A stretch of 64,000 nucleotides of DNA from Alphaproteobacteria bacterium (GCA_021775995.1 JAJFGS010000013.1:186001-250000), one strand, 5' to 3'. Numbered from the stretch's first letter, positions 26,602-35,969 are shown. Translations and numbers: made by a program. Notes: generated by a model from the sequence alone, not told the origin.

Positions 26602-26628
26602 AAAACCAGCGAGGTTATCGCTGGTTTT
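26602..26628 (-). terminator. Intrinsic terminator of flagellin
   Basis: A perfect 11-bp stem (AAAACCAGCGA / TCGCTGGTTTT) with a 5-nt loop. It lies 55 bp after the flagellin stop and separates flagellin from the RTX gene, so the two are probably separate transcripts. Confidence 0.82.
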
Positions 26629-26682
26629 CGTTTGTTAGGCTTACCGCCCTTTGGGATTATTCCAACCGTGAACCGGTTATGA

Positions 26683-28341
26683 TTAGAACAATCTAAGGAC
26701 CGCTTGTTGTGACTGTGCAGCCAATGACAAGGATGTTGTTCCCAACGCTTGTCTTGTTTGAAGAGCAAGTAAGTTTGCACCTTCTTCATTTTGGTCTGCT
26801 ATAACCAGATCATCAGCACCAGCTTTTAGTGTGTTGATTGTCTGCTCAGTGAAGTCACGACGGAATTGAACGATAGATAAGTCATTTGCAATAGATTGAC
26901 CAAAGTTTCTAACGTCATCAACCGCACCCCGTACAGCGTCAATTGACTGTTGTACATTCGCAGCGTTTGTGAAGTCACCGATCTGAATACCAAGTCCAAG
27001 AGCCGAGAAGTCAGTACCTTCGGTTACCAGTGTGTTATCACGGTCTTCATTGAAAAAGGTTGTGAGATTGTCATCAGATAGAAGATTAACACCACGATAA
27101 TGGGAATCTTCAACCAACTGATCAATTTGATCACGCAGGTTGTTATAGTCTTCTTCAAACTGATCAACATCCGGGTTCACACCGTCAAAAGTGATAAACT
27201 CACTTCTTGCATCACTGATGGCAGTTAATACACCATCTGCGGCACTAGCACCAAATCCAAAAGTTGTATTTGAGCCCGCAACGTTTGCTTGAAACTCCAA
27301 TTCAACCTGACCAACAGTTTCCTCAAACTCAATTTCAATTTGACCTGTGTCAGTGTTGAAGCTTGCTTCCACAGTGCTGGGGCCATTGTTGTTAATAGCA
27401 TCAACGACATCTTGGATAGTGTCAGCACCAGTAATGCTAATAGCACCAGGTGTCACAGAAGTTGGGACACCATCAATGGTTAGTTGGATTTCAATATCAT
27501 CCCCTGCGGCAGCAAGATAGCCTGCTGTTACAAGGTCTGCACTGGCTTCATATAGGCCACCAACTTGAGGAGCTGCAGATACAGCAGATGTCAGTGTGTT
27601 ACCAGCAACCGCTGTACCACCCTGAATAGTTGCGCCACCGTCGTTATCTTCAACACCTGCAATTGTATCCAGACCTAAGGCTGCAAAACCAGCAGAGCTT
27701 AATGGCTGAGCGGATGGTCCTGATGAAATACGAACGACTGCATTTTCAACGTCAGAAGCAATTTCTAAGTAACCAGCATCTGTGACACGGGCTGTAGCTA
27801 CTGCTGCGAAGTTTGCATCTCCATTTAAGTCAGACACGATGTCATAGACAGTTTCACCAACATCAATATCAATATCAACATTAGTTATTGTAGCATCTGA
27901 TTCAACAACAGTGACACGGAATTGATCGTCAACACCATCATTGATGATACCACCACCGCCAATATTGATAAGGTCAACAACTTCACTGATATCTTCATTA
28001 CCACGAACACGGGTAAAGCCCTCAGAGGCACGAATTTCAGATTGTGCTTCCAGAGCAACAGATTCAGCTTGGGCAAGTAGTTGAGATAATGTTTCAACAC
28101 CTGTGTTGGCCTGCTCAATTGTTCTGATGGATTGTGAAATACCATCAAGAAGTCTTGTTAGGTCACCTGCACGATTGTTTAAAGATTTTGCCGTGAAGAA
28201 GTTTTGTGGATTATCCAAAGCAGAATTAACTTTTAATCCTGTTGCTAAACGCAACTGGGTTGTGTCAATGCTTCTTTGAGTTGTTTGTAGTGATAGTAGA
28301 TTATTCCGCAGAGCCGCGGATAGCACGATACCGTTAGACAT
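26683..28341 (-). CDS. fliC: Flagellin
   Basis: The filament subunit, 552 residues. The N-terminal D0/D1 region has LRNNLLSLQTTQRSIDTTQL and GLKVNSALDNPQNFFTAKSL. The C-terminal D1/D0 region has FRRDFTEQTINTLKAGADDL and ANLLALQTRQALGTTSLSLA, ending SQQAVLRLF. The centre (about 120-380) holds extra flagellin-IN-type modules (DIVSDLNGD; TIQDVVDAINNNGPSTVEA), making it larger than many alphaproteobacterial flagellins. It is the only flagellin in the window. The leader is a likely FlbT target. A CtrA-type box lies 87 bp upstream of the start. Confidence 0.95.
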   Translation of the reverse strand: MSNGIVLSAALRNNLLSLQTTQRSIDTTQLRLATGLKVNSALDNPQNFFTAKSLNNRAGDLTRLLDGISQSIRTIEQANTGVETLSQLLAQAESVALEAQSEIRASEGFTRVRGNEDISEVVDLINIGGGGIINDGVDDQFRVTVVESDATITNVDIDIDVGETVYDIVSDLNGDANFAAVATARVTDAGYLEIASDVENAVVRISSGPSAQPLSSAGFAALGLDTIAGVEDNDGGATIQGGTAVAGNTLTSAVSAAPQVGGLYEASADLVTAGYLAAAGDDIEIQLTIDGVPTSVTPGAISITGADTIQDVVDAINNNGPSTVEASFNTDTGQIEIEFEETVGQVELEFQANVAGSNTTFGFGASAADGVLTAISDARSEFITFDGVNPDVDQFEEDYNNLRDQIDQLVEDSHYRGVNLLSDDNLTTFFNEDRDNTLVTEGTDFSALGLGIQIGDFTNAANVQQSIDAVRGAVDDVRNFGQSIANDLSIVQFRRDFTEQTINTLKAGADDLVIADQNEEGANLLALQTRQALGTTSLSLAAQSQQAVLRLF

Positions 28342-28427
28342 CTTATTTCTCCTTTACTAGGTTATTGTTTGCATACTGCATTTCGCTCATACTGACCGAA
28401 TATCCTTCCATAATATAACATAATCCG

Positions 28428-28442
28428 TTAATAATAGGTTAA
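28428..28442. promoter_or_regulatory. CtrA box upstream of flagellin
   Basis: TTAA (28428-28431) and TTAA (28439-28442) are separated by TAATAGG, the exact 7-bp spacing. It lies 87 bp before the flagellin start. In Caulobacter CtrA acts directly on one flagellin gene, so the location is plausible. Confidence 0.5.
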
Positions 28443-28614
28443 TGCTATCTGGATTCTCAGTCAATTAGAACTAGTTTTTACTAAGATTATCAATACTTAA
28501 GGCCTCGAATGACGCCTGTAACAGTGATTCTACATGATTTTTATAAGGATTACTAAGGCTTTATTATAAAAATAAGGCATTTTTTGCCTGTTGATTTGCC
28601 TGTGTATAAAAGCA

Positions 28615-28643
28615 CCCCGAACGGCTTTAAGGGCTGTTCGGGG
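28615..28643 (-). terminator. Intrinsic terminator of flgE operon
   Basis: CCCCGAAC (28615-28622) pairs with GTTCGGGG (28636-28643). T runs occur on both strands, so it is bidirectional in form, but the neighbouring genes are both on the minus strand. It follows the flgE stop by about 37 bp. Confidence 0.82.
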
Positions 28644-28679
28644 CTTTTTATTGCCAAGATCGTCTAGTTTAGCGATATC

Positions 28680-30464
28680 CTATCGCAGTCTTAGCAAATC
28701 ATCTGTCATCTGATCGACGGTTGTGATTACCTTCGTATTCGCAGAATAGGCACGCTGCGTAATAATAAGTTTGGTAAATTCGTCAGCCAGATCCACATTC
28801 GATTGTTCAATGGAGGCTGTTTCCAAGAAACCTGCTTGAGAAACGCCAGCTTCTTGGAGTAGGGGACTACCAGATTCTGCACTTTCAACATAAGCCGTTG
28901 CAGAAATTTCTTGTAGGTTCGTTGCACTTGGGAAAGTTACGATTGGTAACTTATAAATCCTTGAAAGTGTTCCGTTCGTGAATCGTGCATTGACATAGCC
29001 TTCACGGTCAATCTCAAGACCTGTTTTAAGACCAAGCTCGGCACCGTTCTGGTTGGCGACACTGACATTATAAAGACCAGCAAATTGGGTTAAGCCTTGA
29101 ATATCAATATTGACATCTTGCAATTCAGAGCCATTACCCCAGTCAATGTCACGTAACTCAATATCTGTGTTACCTAGAATATCTGCTTGAGCATTTAAGG
29201 TGCCGTCACTATTAAAGTTTAAAAACCCTTGGTTTAAGGGGATAGGGCCTCCAGGACCAAGGATGTTTACCTGCCACCAGCCACGAGAGTTATAGGAACC
29301 CGCAGTTGGCGTTACAAAAGGGTCAACAGAAAACTGTGGGAAAACAGAGTCTGTAAATGGAGGAACAACCGTATTGTCTATTGGTGGCGTACCAGTTGGA
29401 ATAATGCTCACTGGTACTGCTTGACCAAAGTCAGCCAATAGTCCGCCAGTATCAGTTATATCCAGAGTATGAGTAGGATCAATGGCAGCGATAACTAATT
29501 GTCCATCTGCATTGAGATAGGCTTCGGCTTGGCCACCGCCGCCTATTGCGTTTATTTCTGCAATAACATCAAATACTGTTGTTATATTTAATTGCACTCC
29601 AGTAGGGGCTGGCAACACATTTGTAGGAATTAGAACTGGTGCTCCACCGTTTATAGAGACTGAGAAGTCATTCCCAGCAGCTGCCGTTAGTGGAGCATCA
29701 CTTAAAAAATCACCCGCTTCTAAGCCACCAACAGGTAAAATAGCAACAGCTTGAGGCCCACCAATTTTGATGAATTCAAAAGTCACATCTTGTGCTGAAC
29801 CCAAAGAGTCATACATGCGTAGTGTTCTGGAATAGTCCGTTTGACTTGGGTAAGGAACAACTTGTTCGTTAGGTACAACGGCAAGATAATCAACTGTTTT
29901 TGATATTTCATCCGCATCCAGATTAATACCCAGATTTCCTTCTGTTGTTAGACGTGATTGACCTTGGGCTAAGCTGAGATTAACAGGTTCTAGAGCGCTA
30001 ACATCTGCGTTGTAAACTGTTTGATCAGGCCCAGTGTTTGGGTCAGCATACATTGAATCAACAGGCCAGCCATAAAGATACATGCCAGCAGAGTTCTGAA
30101 GAACACCTGTTTCATCTTCGTTGAATTGACCGTTACGGGTGAATTTAAAGTCACCAGTAAGAGCAAGGTCATTTTCTGCGCGGACAGTAAACATACCATC
30201 ACCCGCAATCGCAACATCAATAGACGATCCTGTTTGTGCAATCTGACCTTGTTGGTCAACATGTTGCAGTCTGTTCACGGTAACCGCACCAGGAGAATAA
30301 CGGGCAGCGGCAGATTCAACGGTAACCAGCGCCGCGAAGGCGGCCTCGGCACGTTTGAATCCTGTTGTGTTCACGTTAGCAATATTGTTTGAAATAATTG
30401 CCGTTGCTTGAGACTGGGCACTTAGGCCCGAGACTGCTGTATATAAAGATCCGAATAAACTCAT
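28680..30464 (-). CDS. flgE: Flagellar hook protein FlgE
   Basis: FlgE forms the hook. The 594-residue protein starts SLFGSLYTAVSGLSAQSQAT then ISNNIANVNTTGFKRAEAAF, the rod/hook N-terminal motif. It ends SNVDLADEFTKLIITQRAYS, ANTKVITTVDQMTDDLLRLR. The middle holds the FlgE-type domains (FKFTRNGQFNEDETGVLQNS; YSRTLRMYDSLGSAQDVTFE) and an inserted variable segment about 240-390. Last gene of the flgI-flgE operon, 111 bp after flgD. Confidence 0.95.
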   Translation of the reverse strand: MSLFGSLYTAVSGLSAQSQATAIISNNIANVNTTGFKRAEAAFAALVTVESAAARYSPGAVTVNRLQHVDQQGQIAQTGSSIDVAIAGDGMFTVRAENDLALTGDFKFTRNGQFNEDETGVLQNSAGMYLYGWPVDSMYADPNTGPDQTVYNADVSALEPVNLSLAQGQSRLTTEGNLGINLDADEISKTVDYLAVVPNEQVVPYPSQTDYSRTLRMYDSLGSAQDVTFEFIKIGGPQAVAILPVGGLEAGDFLSDAPLTAAAGNDFSVSINGGAPVLIPTNVLPAPTGVQLNITTVFDVIAEINAIGGGGQAEAYLNADGQLVIAAIDPTHTLDITDTGGLLADFGQAVPVSIIPTGTPPIDNTVVPPFTDSVFPQFSVDPFVTPTAGSYNSRGWWQVNILGPGGPIPLNQGFLNFNSDGTLNAQADILGNTDIELRDIDWGNGSELQDVNIDIQGLTQFAGLYNVSVANQNGAELGLKTGLEIDREGYVNARFTNGTLSRIYKLPIVTFPSATNLQEISATAYVESAESGSPLLQEAGVSQAGFLETASIEQSNVDLADEFTKLIITQRAYSANTKVITTVDQMTDDLLRLR

Positions 30465-30550
30465 GATGGTCTCCTATTACTAAAAATTAAAATTGTTGGT
30501 TTGTTGTTATTGTTAAAATTAAATTGTTGTCGTCTTCTTTGTTTTAAAGT

Positions 30551-30575
30551 CGTCATGCGTGCAAGCACGAGGACA
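30551..30575. repeat. 25-bp REP-type palindrome, copy 2
   Basis: A CGTCATG..GCAAGC..GAGGAC palindrome between flgE and flgD. It shares CGTCAT, AA loop and GAGGAC with copies at 10341-10365 and 38415-38439. The inner stem differs but still pairs (GCGTGC with GCACG). Confidence 0.65.
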
Positions 30576-31292
30576 TCAGACAGGTGGGGCATCGTCACCT
30601 CCATCAATTATTGCTTCAGGTTCCTCTTCGGGAACAATGGCGCTTAAAATACTACTGATAGGAACAGCACGTTCACCGACGAGGGCGAAAACAATACCGT
30701 CTTGTTGTTCGATACCTTTAACACGTGCTTTGACAACTGTTGTCGTTTCAATGGGGTCTTCGTTGGCGTTAACAGCGTCAACGCGAAGAACATAAGTCCC
30801 CGTTGGTAATTCATTATTGAGAAGGTCGCGGCCATTCCATTCAAATTCATGAGCGCCTGCGCTTGTTGCGGCATCACCGCTAAAGACAAGTTGACCGTCT
30901 TCACTGAAAATATTGATTTTAGAGATATTGGCATTGCCATCCAAAGAGTAACGGATGGTTGTAGGTTCGCCTTGCTCTAGCGCGATCTCTGCACTGACGT
31001 ATGAAACGTCTAGCCCAACATAGCCTAGGGCAGAAGTTGCCGCATTGCCAATTTGTAGGCTTAATAAGTCATCCAATTTAGTATTGGTGTTAATGCCTTG
31101 CTCTACTTGTGAAAATTGAACCAATTGGTTGGTAAATTCATTTGAATCAAGAGGGCTTAACGGATCTTGATTTTGCAGTTGTGTTGTCAGCAATGTCAGA
31201 AACTGCGTGAAATCCCCAGCCAACGCCACCTGTTGATCGGCTGTTTGGCTGGCTTGTATCGCCTGTCCTGTTACTGTTACATCTGTAACCAT
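30576..31292 (-). CDS. flgD: Flagellar hook capping protein FlgD
   Basis: FlgD is the scaffold cap for hook polymerisation. The 238-residue protein has the N-terminal signature FTQFLTLLTTQLQNQDPLSP then LDSNEFTNQLVQFSQVEQGI, and the FlgD Ig-like/tudor C-terminal region (INIFSEDGQLVFSG; GAHEFEWNGRDLLNNELPTG; YVLRVDAVN). It starts 15 bp after the fliK stop. Confidence 0.95.
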   Translation of the reverse strand: MVTDVTVTGQAIQASQTADQQVALAGDFTQFLTLLTTQLQNQDPLSPLDSNEFTNQLVQFSQVEQGINTNTKLDDLLSLQIGNAATSALGYVGLDVSYVSAEIALEQGEPTTIRYSLDGNANISKINIFSEDGQLVFSGDAATSAGAHEFEWNGRDLLNNELPTGTYVLRVDAVNANEDPIETTTVVKARVKGIEQQDGIVFALVGERAVPISSILSAIVPEEEPEAIIDGGDDAPPV

Positions 31293-31307
31293 TTGTGCTC
31301 TCCTAAG

Positions 31308-33125
31308 TTAAGCGTAAATATTATAGTGAACATGGCCTGTATCGGGATCGACATTCCAGTTCATGGTTGTTTCAATAATCTCTTCTTCTGTTTCTTCCAT
31401 ATTATCACTTGCAGAATTCGTGCCAGAATCGCTATTTTGGCTGTTTTTACGGTCTCCGAAGCCATAATCATCCTCTGCCATCTGGTAATTTAAGGAATCT
31501 GAGCCTGTATCAAATCCAGCATCTTGTAGGGCACGATCGAGGGCGGCAACATCACGTTGAAGCATTAAATAAGTTTCAGGCTTTTCGATAATCATGTGGG
31601 CTTTAATTTTGTTATCGCCGCCAAATTCCATACGTACTTCGACACGACCTAATTCAGGCGGATCAAGTTGCAGGGTTATATTTCTAGCTTCACCGCTTTG
31701 GGCGGCTTTTGTTATTTGGGCTGCGACCATAGCGGTGCCTGGATGAGTTTGGCCTGCACTTTGAGTCATGGTTGCTGTATGAACAGCCATCATTGTTTGG
31801 GTAAATGGGGCACCCGTTTGAACATCAAAACCAAGAGCTTCGCTTAAGGCTTGATATGCTGTTAGGCTTTGCATCCAATTTGAAGGCAGTGAAAAATCAC
31901 CCAAAGTTGTAAATTTTGGCACTGCAGCATCATGGGTTATATTTGCAACAGATAATTTTGTAATATTCTTATTGCCTTGATTGTTGTTATCAAACAAAGC
32001 TTTAAATTCAGCGTTACTTAAGGACCCAGGTAAAGGTGTAATGCCATCTTCGGGTAAGATGGTGCCATCAGCATTGGTAGGTTGTAAGCCATTTGTTGGC
32101 GTTCCAGCTGGCGCAATTTTTGATGGGGCAACAAGGTTTAAAAGAGCCTGTATATCGCCATGTTTGTGGAAAATTGTTGGCGCAGCTTGTGATGTTTTGG
32201 TTTTTGCATCGTTTATGATTGGTTGAGAGAAAGTAACCAATGTTTGGTTGCTTAAGTCTAAAATCTGAGGTTCAGGCGCAATAGCTTTGATTTCATTATC
32301 GTTGGAATCAAAGTTATTAATTTGGGCATCAGTAAAGTCAGCTTCTTCTAAATTTTTATGATCCCCTTCAATGTCTTTTTTAGTGTCCGAGAGGTCTTTG
32401 TCAGAATTTGTTTTTTTCAACAAGAGGTTTAACGCATCTGTTGTTGAAAATTCATGATCTGTGTCACCAGGGGCGGGGATGATGCTACCGACGCCAGCAA
32501 TAAGATCTTCAATGGTCAGCTCGCGCCCTAGTTTTGTTTCAACTTCTTCAATGCGCTGTGTGATTTTGGTTAATTGCGCTGGGTTAAGCCCTGTAGCAAT
32601 CAGTAATCGAAAAGGAGCGTTTTCGTCGTTGAAGTTTCCTGTGCGAAAGGCTTCCAAGCTGGATTCTAGTTTTTCTAGACGCCTGTTTAAACGGGAGACC
32701 AGATCTTCGATAGAGCTTTCATTGCCTATTTCTTGTGGCAAGCCGTTTGTTAGGTGGTTAATTAATTTTGTTAATTGGTCGACACGATTGCTTTTTGTTT
32801 GTACTAATTTCTCAATCTTAAGTTCAGAAAGTTTTTCATCTAAAGTCTTATCAGGATCCTGTCCAAGCAATGCAAGTTGAAGAAGTGTTAAGTCTACGGC
32901 TTCTTTTATGCCTTCTGATGAAATGTTGTCATTTGTATTTTGGTTTTTCGTTTCAGTTTCAATTTCGCCATCTGTTGAAATGTTGCTGAGAATAGCCTCT
33001 AAAAAAGCTAGACCGTTTACACCGCCCAAACCGCCTGTACCACCAAGGATTGAGCTTGTAGCACTTGCAGATAAAGGTCCCTTTGAACCATCGGTTACTT
33101 GTGTCGCAAATAAATTTAAATCCAT
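31308..33125 (-). CDS. fliK: Flagellar hook-length control protein FliK (canonical)
   Basis: A 605-residue secreted ruler. The first 430 residues are low-complexity and rich in charged and Asn/Thr residues. The C-terminal Flg_hook domain (about 470-560) is canonical: EARNITLQLDPPELGRVEVR, MEFGGDNKIKAHMIIEKPET, LMLQRDVAALDRALQDAGFD. It sits directly upstream of flgD and flgE, the usual FliK position. A second FliK-like protein lies at 5620-7833. Confidence 0.92.
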   Translation of the reverse strand: MDLNLFATQVTDGSKGPLSASATSSILGGTGGLGGVNGLAFLEAILSNISTDGEIETETKNQNTNDNISSEGIKEAVDLTLLQLALLGQDPDKTLDEKLSELKIEKLVQTKSNRVDQLTKLINHLTNGLPQEIGNESSIEDLVSRLNRRLEKLESSLEAFRTGNFNDENAPFRLLIATGLNPAQLTKITQRIEEVETKLGRELTIEDLIAGVGSIIPAPGDTDHEFSTTDALNLLLKKTNSDKDLSDTKKDIEGDHKNLEEADFTDAQINNFDSNDNEIKAIAPEPQILDLSNQTLVTFSQPIINDAKTKTSQAAPTIFHKHGDIQALLNLVAPSKIAPAGTPTNGLQPTNADGTILPEDGITPLPGSLSNAEFKALFDNNNQGNKNITKLSVANITHDAAVPKFTTLGDFSLPSNWMQSLTAYQALSEALGFDVQTGAPFTQTMMAVHTATMTQSAGQTHPGTAMVAAQITKAAQSGEARNITLQLDPPELGRVEVRMEFGGDNKIKAHMIIEKPETYLMLQRDVAALDRALQDAGFDTGSDSLNYQMAEDDYGFGDRKNSQNSDSGTNSASDNMEETEEEIIETTMNWNVDPDTGHVHYNIYA

Positions 33126-33156
33126 TTTATAACTCCTAAGAAATTCTTTCTATATA

Positions 33157-33657
33157 TTAAGCAGACTCATTAACGCCAATGGTGCCGCCAGTGTTGTCTT
33201 GTAAGTATCCAGTTGGGCCGTAAACAAATTGTTTTTCTTTGCGTGCCGTTTCACGAGCAGCTTCCATGATTCGGTCACCTAAGCGTTTCATACCGTTTTT
33301 CATGCGATTAAGCGCGGCGTAGTTGTCGTGAGCGATATCAGAGAATTCAATACGCATATTTTCTAAGTTAACTTTTAAACTTTCGTCGGCTGTTTTTAAT
33401 TCATCTTTGCGTGCTATAAGTTGGTGCATCCCATCTAGGTAATCACGTGCAACATCAAGTTTTTGATCTTGCATCAGCATAAAGCTTTGTGTGTCTGCAT
33501 CTTTTAAAGCATTTGTTTCTTCAATCAGGGTGGTGCGCAAACGATCAATAGTAAACATCATTTCCTGCATTGCTTTGTTTGGGTCACGTGAAAGTTTTAA
33601 ACGTGGTTTTTCTTTGTTTGATTCTACGCCTGTTGGTTGAGTTGGTTTATTTGGCAT
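33157..33657 (-). CDS. FlgN-like flagellar chaperone candidate
   Basis: A 166-residue, mostly helical protein between flgJ-like and fliK. The run AMQEMMFTIDRLRTTLIEET, ALKDADTQSFMLMQDQKLDV, then MHQLIARKDELK resembles the FlgN/FliT-type helical chaperones for hook-filament junction proteins. The C-terminal 25 residues look disordered. Its start overlaps the previous gene by 11 bp. Role inferred from context and helical pattern. Confidence 0.55.
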   Translation of the reverse strand: MPNKPTQPTGVESNKEKPRLKLSRDPNKAMQEMMFTIDRLRTTLIEETNALKDADTQSFMLMQDQKLDVARDYLDGMHQLIARKDELKTADESLKVNLENMRIEFSDIAHDNYAALNRMKNGMKRLGDRIMEAARETARKEKQFVYGPTGYLQDNTGGTIGVNESA

Positions 33658-34030
33658 TAGTTTGTTCCTCTATTTGAATATGTGCATTTTTGCTTTCGGC
33701 CTCGCTTTGCATGCGAATAAGTTCCTGCTTTACAGCATCAGCGATACCGATTTGTCCTGTCTCTGCCATCATCTTTCCGTATTCTTGGAGCATCATGCCG
33801 CTAAAAATTTCTTCACCTTTTCCGCCACCAAACCGAGGGTCCGGCTTTAATTCAGCAAACATTGGTTTCATCATTTCGGTGATGAACATGGCCTCAAAAT
33901 CTTTTGAGACAGTCTCATAACGTTCAATATCTTTATCCTTCGCAACGCGTTTTGTGGCGTTAACAGCATTCAAGGTTTCACTTTGTGAGGCCTGCATTAA
34001 AGCTAAAGATGTGTCGGGGTTTAAGTTCAT
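33647..34030 (-). CDS. flgJ: Rod-binding protein (FlgJ N-terminal type)
   Basis: A 127-residue protein equal to the rod-capping N-terminal domain of FlgJ without the muramidase domain, as usual in alphaproteobacteria. Seen: YETVSKDFEAMFITEMMKPM, FGGGKGEEIFSGMMLQEYGK, MAETGQIGIADAVKQELIRM. Its ATG overlaps the flgI stop (TAATG). Confidence 0.9.
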   Translation of the reverse strand: MNLNPDTSLALMQASQSETLNAVNATKRVAKDKDIERYETVSKDFEAMFITEMMKPMFAELKPDPRFGGGKGEEIFSGMMLQEYGKMMAETGQIGIADAVKQELIRMQSEAESKNAHIQIEEQTNAK

Positions 34031-35190
34031 TATAAGGTCTCAATATCTGCGTGTAACGCGCCAGCTGCTTTTATGGCTTGTAAAATTGAAATAACATCAC
34101 GTGGGGCTACGCCAAGACGGTTCAGTCCTGTGACTAAGTCTTGTAAAGTGACACCTGTTTCTACGACAGCAAGGCGAACATCAGCACCTGTGTTCACATC
34201 AATTGCTGTTCTTGGGACAACCTTTGTTTCACCTTCTTGTGCGAACGGATTTGGTTGTGATGCTTGAGGTGTTTCTGTGACCTTGACGGTTAAGTTGGAC
34301 TGGGCAATGGCAACGGTGCTAATTTTAACATCGGCTCCCATAACAATAACACCAGAGCGTTCATCAATAACAACGCGAGCGATCTGATCAGGTTGAATGG
34401 GTAGTTGTTCAATGTCAGTGATGAGATCAACAATACTGCCTTTATAACCGCTTGGTTTACGAAGGACGACGCTGGCAGAATTTTCTGCGTTAGACGAATT
34501 ATTGTTGGTGGCTTTATTAATTGCATTTGCAATACGGCGTGCTGTTGTAAAGTCAGGATTGCGTAAGGCAAGGCGTACTTGTTGTAATTCTTCTAATTTA
34601 AAATCAATTTCACGTTCAACAATAGCACCAGAAGGGATGCGTCCAGCGGTTGGTATGTTTTGTGTAACGCTTCCTGCTTGACCTTCAATCGTAAACCCAG
34701 AAATAATAACGGGTCCTTGAGCTACGGCATAAACTTCACCGTCTGCGGCTAATAAAGGAGTGACTAATAATGTTCCTCCTTGAAGAGATTCTGAATCGCC
34801 CAGTGCAGAAATATTGACATCAATGTCAGCACCTTGATTTGTGAAAGGGGGGAGGGTAGCTGTTACCATTACGGCGGCAACATTACCTGTATTTAAATTT
34901 TGTCCGCGCGTGCTAACGCCAAGACGCTCTAACATTGCAATTAAGCTTTGTTCAGTAAAAGGAGAGTTGTTTAAAGAATCGCCTGTGCCGTTTAAACCAA
35001 CAACCAAACCATAGCCAACAAGTTGGTTGTCGCGCACGCCTTCAAAATCAACGATATCTTTGATGCGAGTTGAGCCAGCATAAGTAGGCGTTATGAAAGT
35101 AAAAGCTGTTAGTAATAACGTCAAAACAAGCAAGGCACTTAAAAAGCGACCTAACGGTTTGGCATCATATTTTTCAACAATATGCATCAT
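34030..35190 (-). CDS. flgI: Flagellar P-ring protein FlgI
   Basis: FlgI forms the periplasmic P ring. The 386-residue precursor has a signal peptide (hydrophobic 18-35, cleavage near TYAGS), then the canonical start RIKDIVDFEGVRDNQLVGYG, LVVGLNGTGDSLNNSPFT. Further along are NVAAVMVTATLPPFTNQGAD, INKATNNNSSNAENSASVVL and the ending VTGLNRLGVAPRDVISILQA. First gene of the flgI-flgE operon, with a sigma54 site 39 bp upstream. Confidence 0.97.
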   Translation of the reverse strand: MMHIVEKYDAKPLGRFLSALLVLTLLLTAFTFITPTYAGSTRIKDIVDFEGVRDNQLVGYGLVVGLNGTGDSLNNSPFTEQSLIAMLERLGVSTRGQNLNTGNVAAVMVTATLPPFTNQGADIDVNISALGDSESLQGGTLLVTPLLAADGEVYAVAQGPVIISGFTIEGQAGSVTQNIPTAGRIPSGAIVEREIDFKLEELQQVRLALRNPDFTTARRIANAINKATNNNSSNAENSASVVLRKPSGYKGSIVDLITDIEQLPIQPDQIARVVIDERSGVIVMGADVKISTVAIAQSNLTVKVTETPQASQPNPFAQEGETKVVPRTAIDVNTGADVRLAVVETGVTLQDLVTGLNRLGVAPRDVISILQAIKAAGALHADIETL

Positions 35191-35228
35191 ACTTAAATTT
35201 CCTAAACGGTTTAACTCGTTTTAATATA

Positions 35229-35244
35229 TGCGAAGGATGTGCCA
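35229..35244 (-). promoter_or_regulatory. Sigma54 promoter of the flgI operon
   Basis: Read on the minus strand, TGGCACATCCTTCGCA matches the -24/-12 consensus TGGCACG-N4-TTGCW at all but two fixed positions. The invariant GG and GC are 10 bp apart. It lies 39 bp before the flgI start and is a likely FlbD/sigma54 target. Confidence 0.78.
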
Positions 35245-35377
35245 GTTTAGCTTTCATCGCATTTTTTAAATAAATCAATAAGTTACGTAAGATGTGGGTT
35301 TTATTAATAATTCTTAAGTGTTTGAAAACGCTGTTTTTTGCCTTTATTGCAATTGAAGCGGGGAAAATTTTGCCTGC

Positions 35378-35406
35378 TTGACGAAAAAGCTCAAAAATTG
35401 TGCTAT
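35378..35406 (+). promoter_or_regulatory. Possible promoter of fliX
   Basis: TTGACG (35378-35383) and TGCTAT (35401-35406) with a 17-bp spacer; TATATT at 35404 is an alternative -10. It lies about 30 bp before the fliX ATG. Confidence 0.4.
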
Positions 35407-35435
35407 ATTAGATGGGTATCAAATGAGGAATCAAA

Positions 35436-35867
35436 ATGAAAATCGAAGGCCCTTCGAAAACACAAAAGTCATCTAAAGCCGACAAAACAAGTAAAGTTGG
35501 TAAGGCAGATGGAACTTTTGGGGAAATGGTTGCTAGCGCGACCAAAGAGGCTTCTGCAACAACGGCAACACAATCTATTGCTCGTGTTGATGCATTATTA
35601 GCGGTTCAAGGGGTGGGGACAGCAACAGAGCGGGCGGCCAAACGTCGTATGCACGATAGGGGAGAGCAAGTCATAGGGCAGCTAGACCATCTGCGGCTAG
35701 GGATTTTAACAGGAAGCCTAACATTGGGGCAAGTTATTGATATTGCTGATGTTGTGGCATCCCATCGTGAAAAAATTAATGATCCTAAAATGACAGCTGT
35801 TCTAGATGAGATAGACCTGCGGGCGCAGATCGAAATAGCAAAAATGCGTAAGGCAATGGACAGTTAG
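35436..35867 (+). CDS. fliX: Flagellar regulator FliX
   Basis: FliX couples early basal-body assembly to FlbD activity in Caulobacter. The 143-residue protein starts MKIEGP with a Lys/Ser-rich N terminus. It then has the family core: IARVDALLAVQGVGTATERA, GEQVIGQLDHLRLGILTGSL, KMTAVLDEIDLRAQIEIAKM. Divergent from flgI. Together with FlbD it completes the hook-checkpoint pair in this window. Confidence 0.92.
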   Translation: MKIEGPSKTQKSSKADKTSKVGKADGTFGEMVASATKEASATTATQSIARVDALLAVQGVGTATERAAKRRMHDRGEQVIGQLDHLRLGILTGSLTLGQVIDIADVVASHREKINDPKMTAVLDEIDLRAQIEIAKMRKAMDS

Positions 35868-35969
35868 TTTTTTATAATATTATTAAGCCTTGTCATGGAA
35901 AGGCAAGCTGACTATAGTCCCATCTTAATTTTTAAAGGGGCGCAGCCCAGAACAACCAATAGGAAAATA

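Larger units (their letters stand above)
28342..28679. other. 338-bp intergenic region between flgE and flagellin
   Basis: No gene seen. It contains a CtrA-type box (28428-28442) and the flgE terminator (28615-28643). I found no convincing sigma54 -24/-12 match in the flagellin promoter region, so the flagellin promoter is not identified. Confidence 0.55.

Noticed and set aside
30559-30795. Plus-strand frames opposite flgD, fliK and flgE
   Set aside because: They overlap strongly conserved minus-strand flagellar genes and show no domain or ribosome site.
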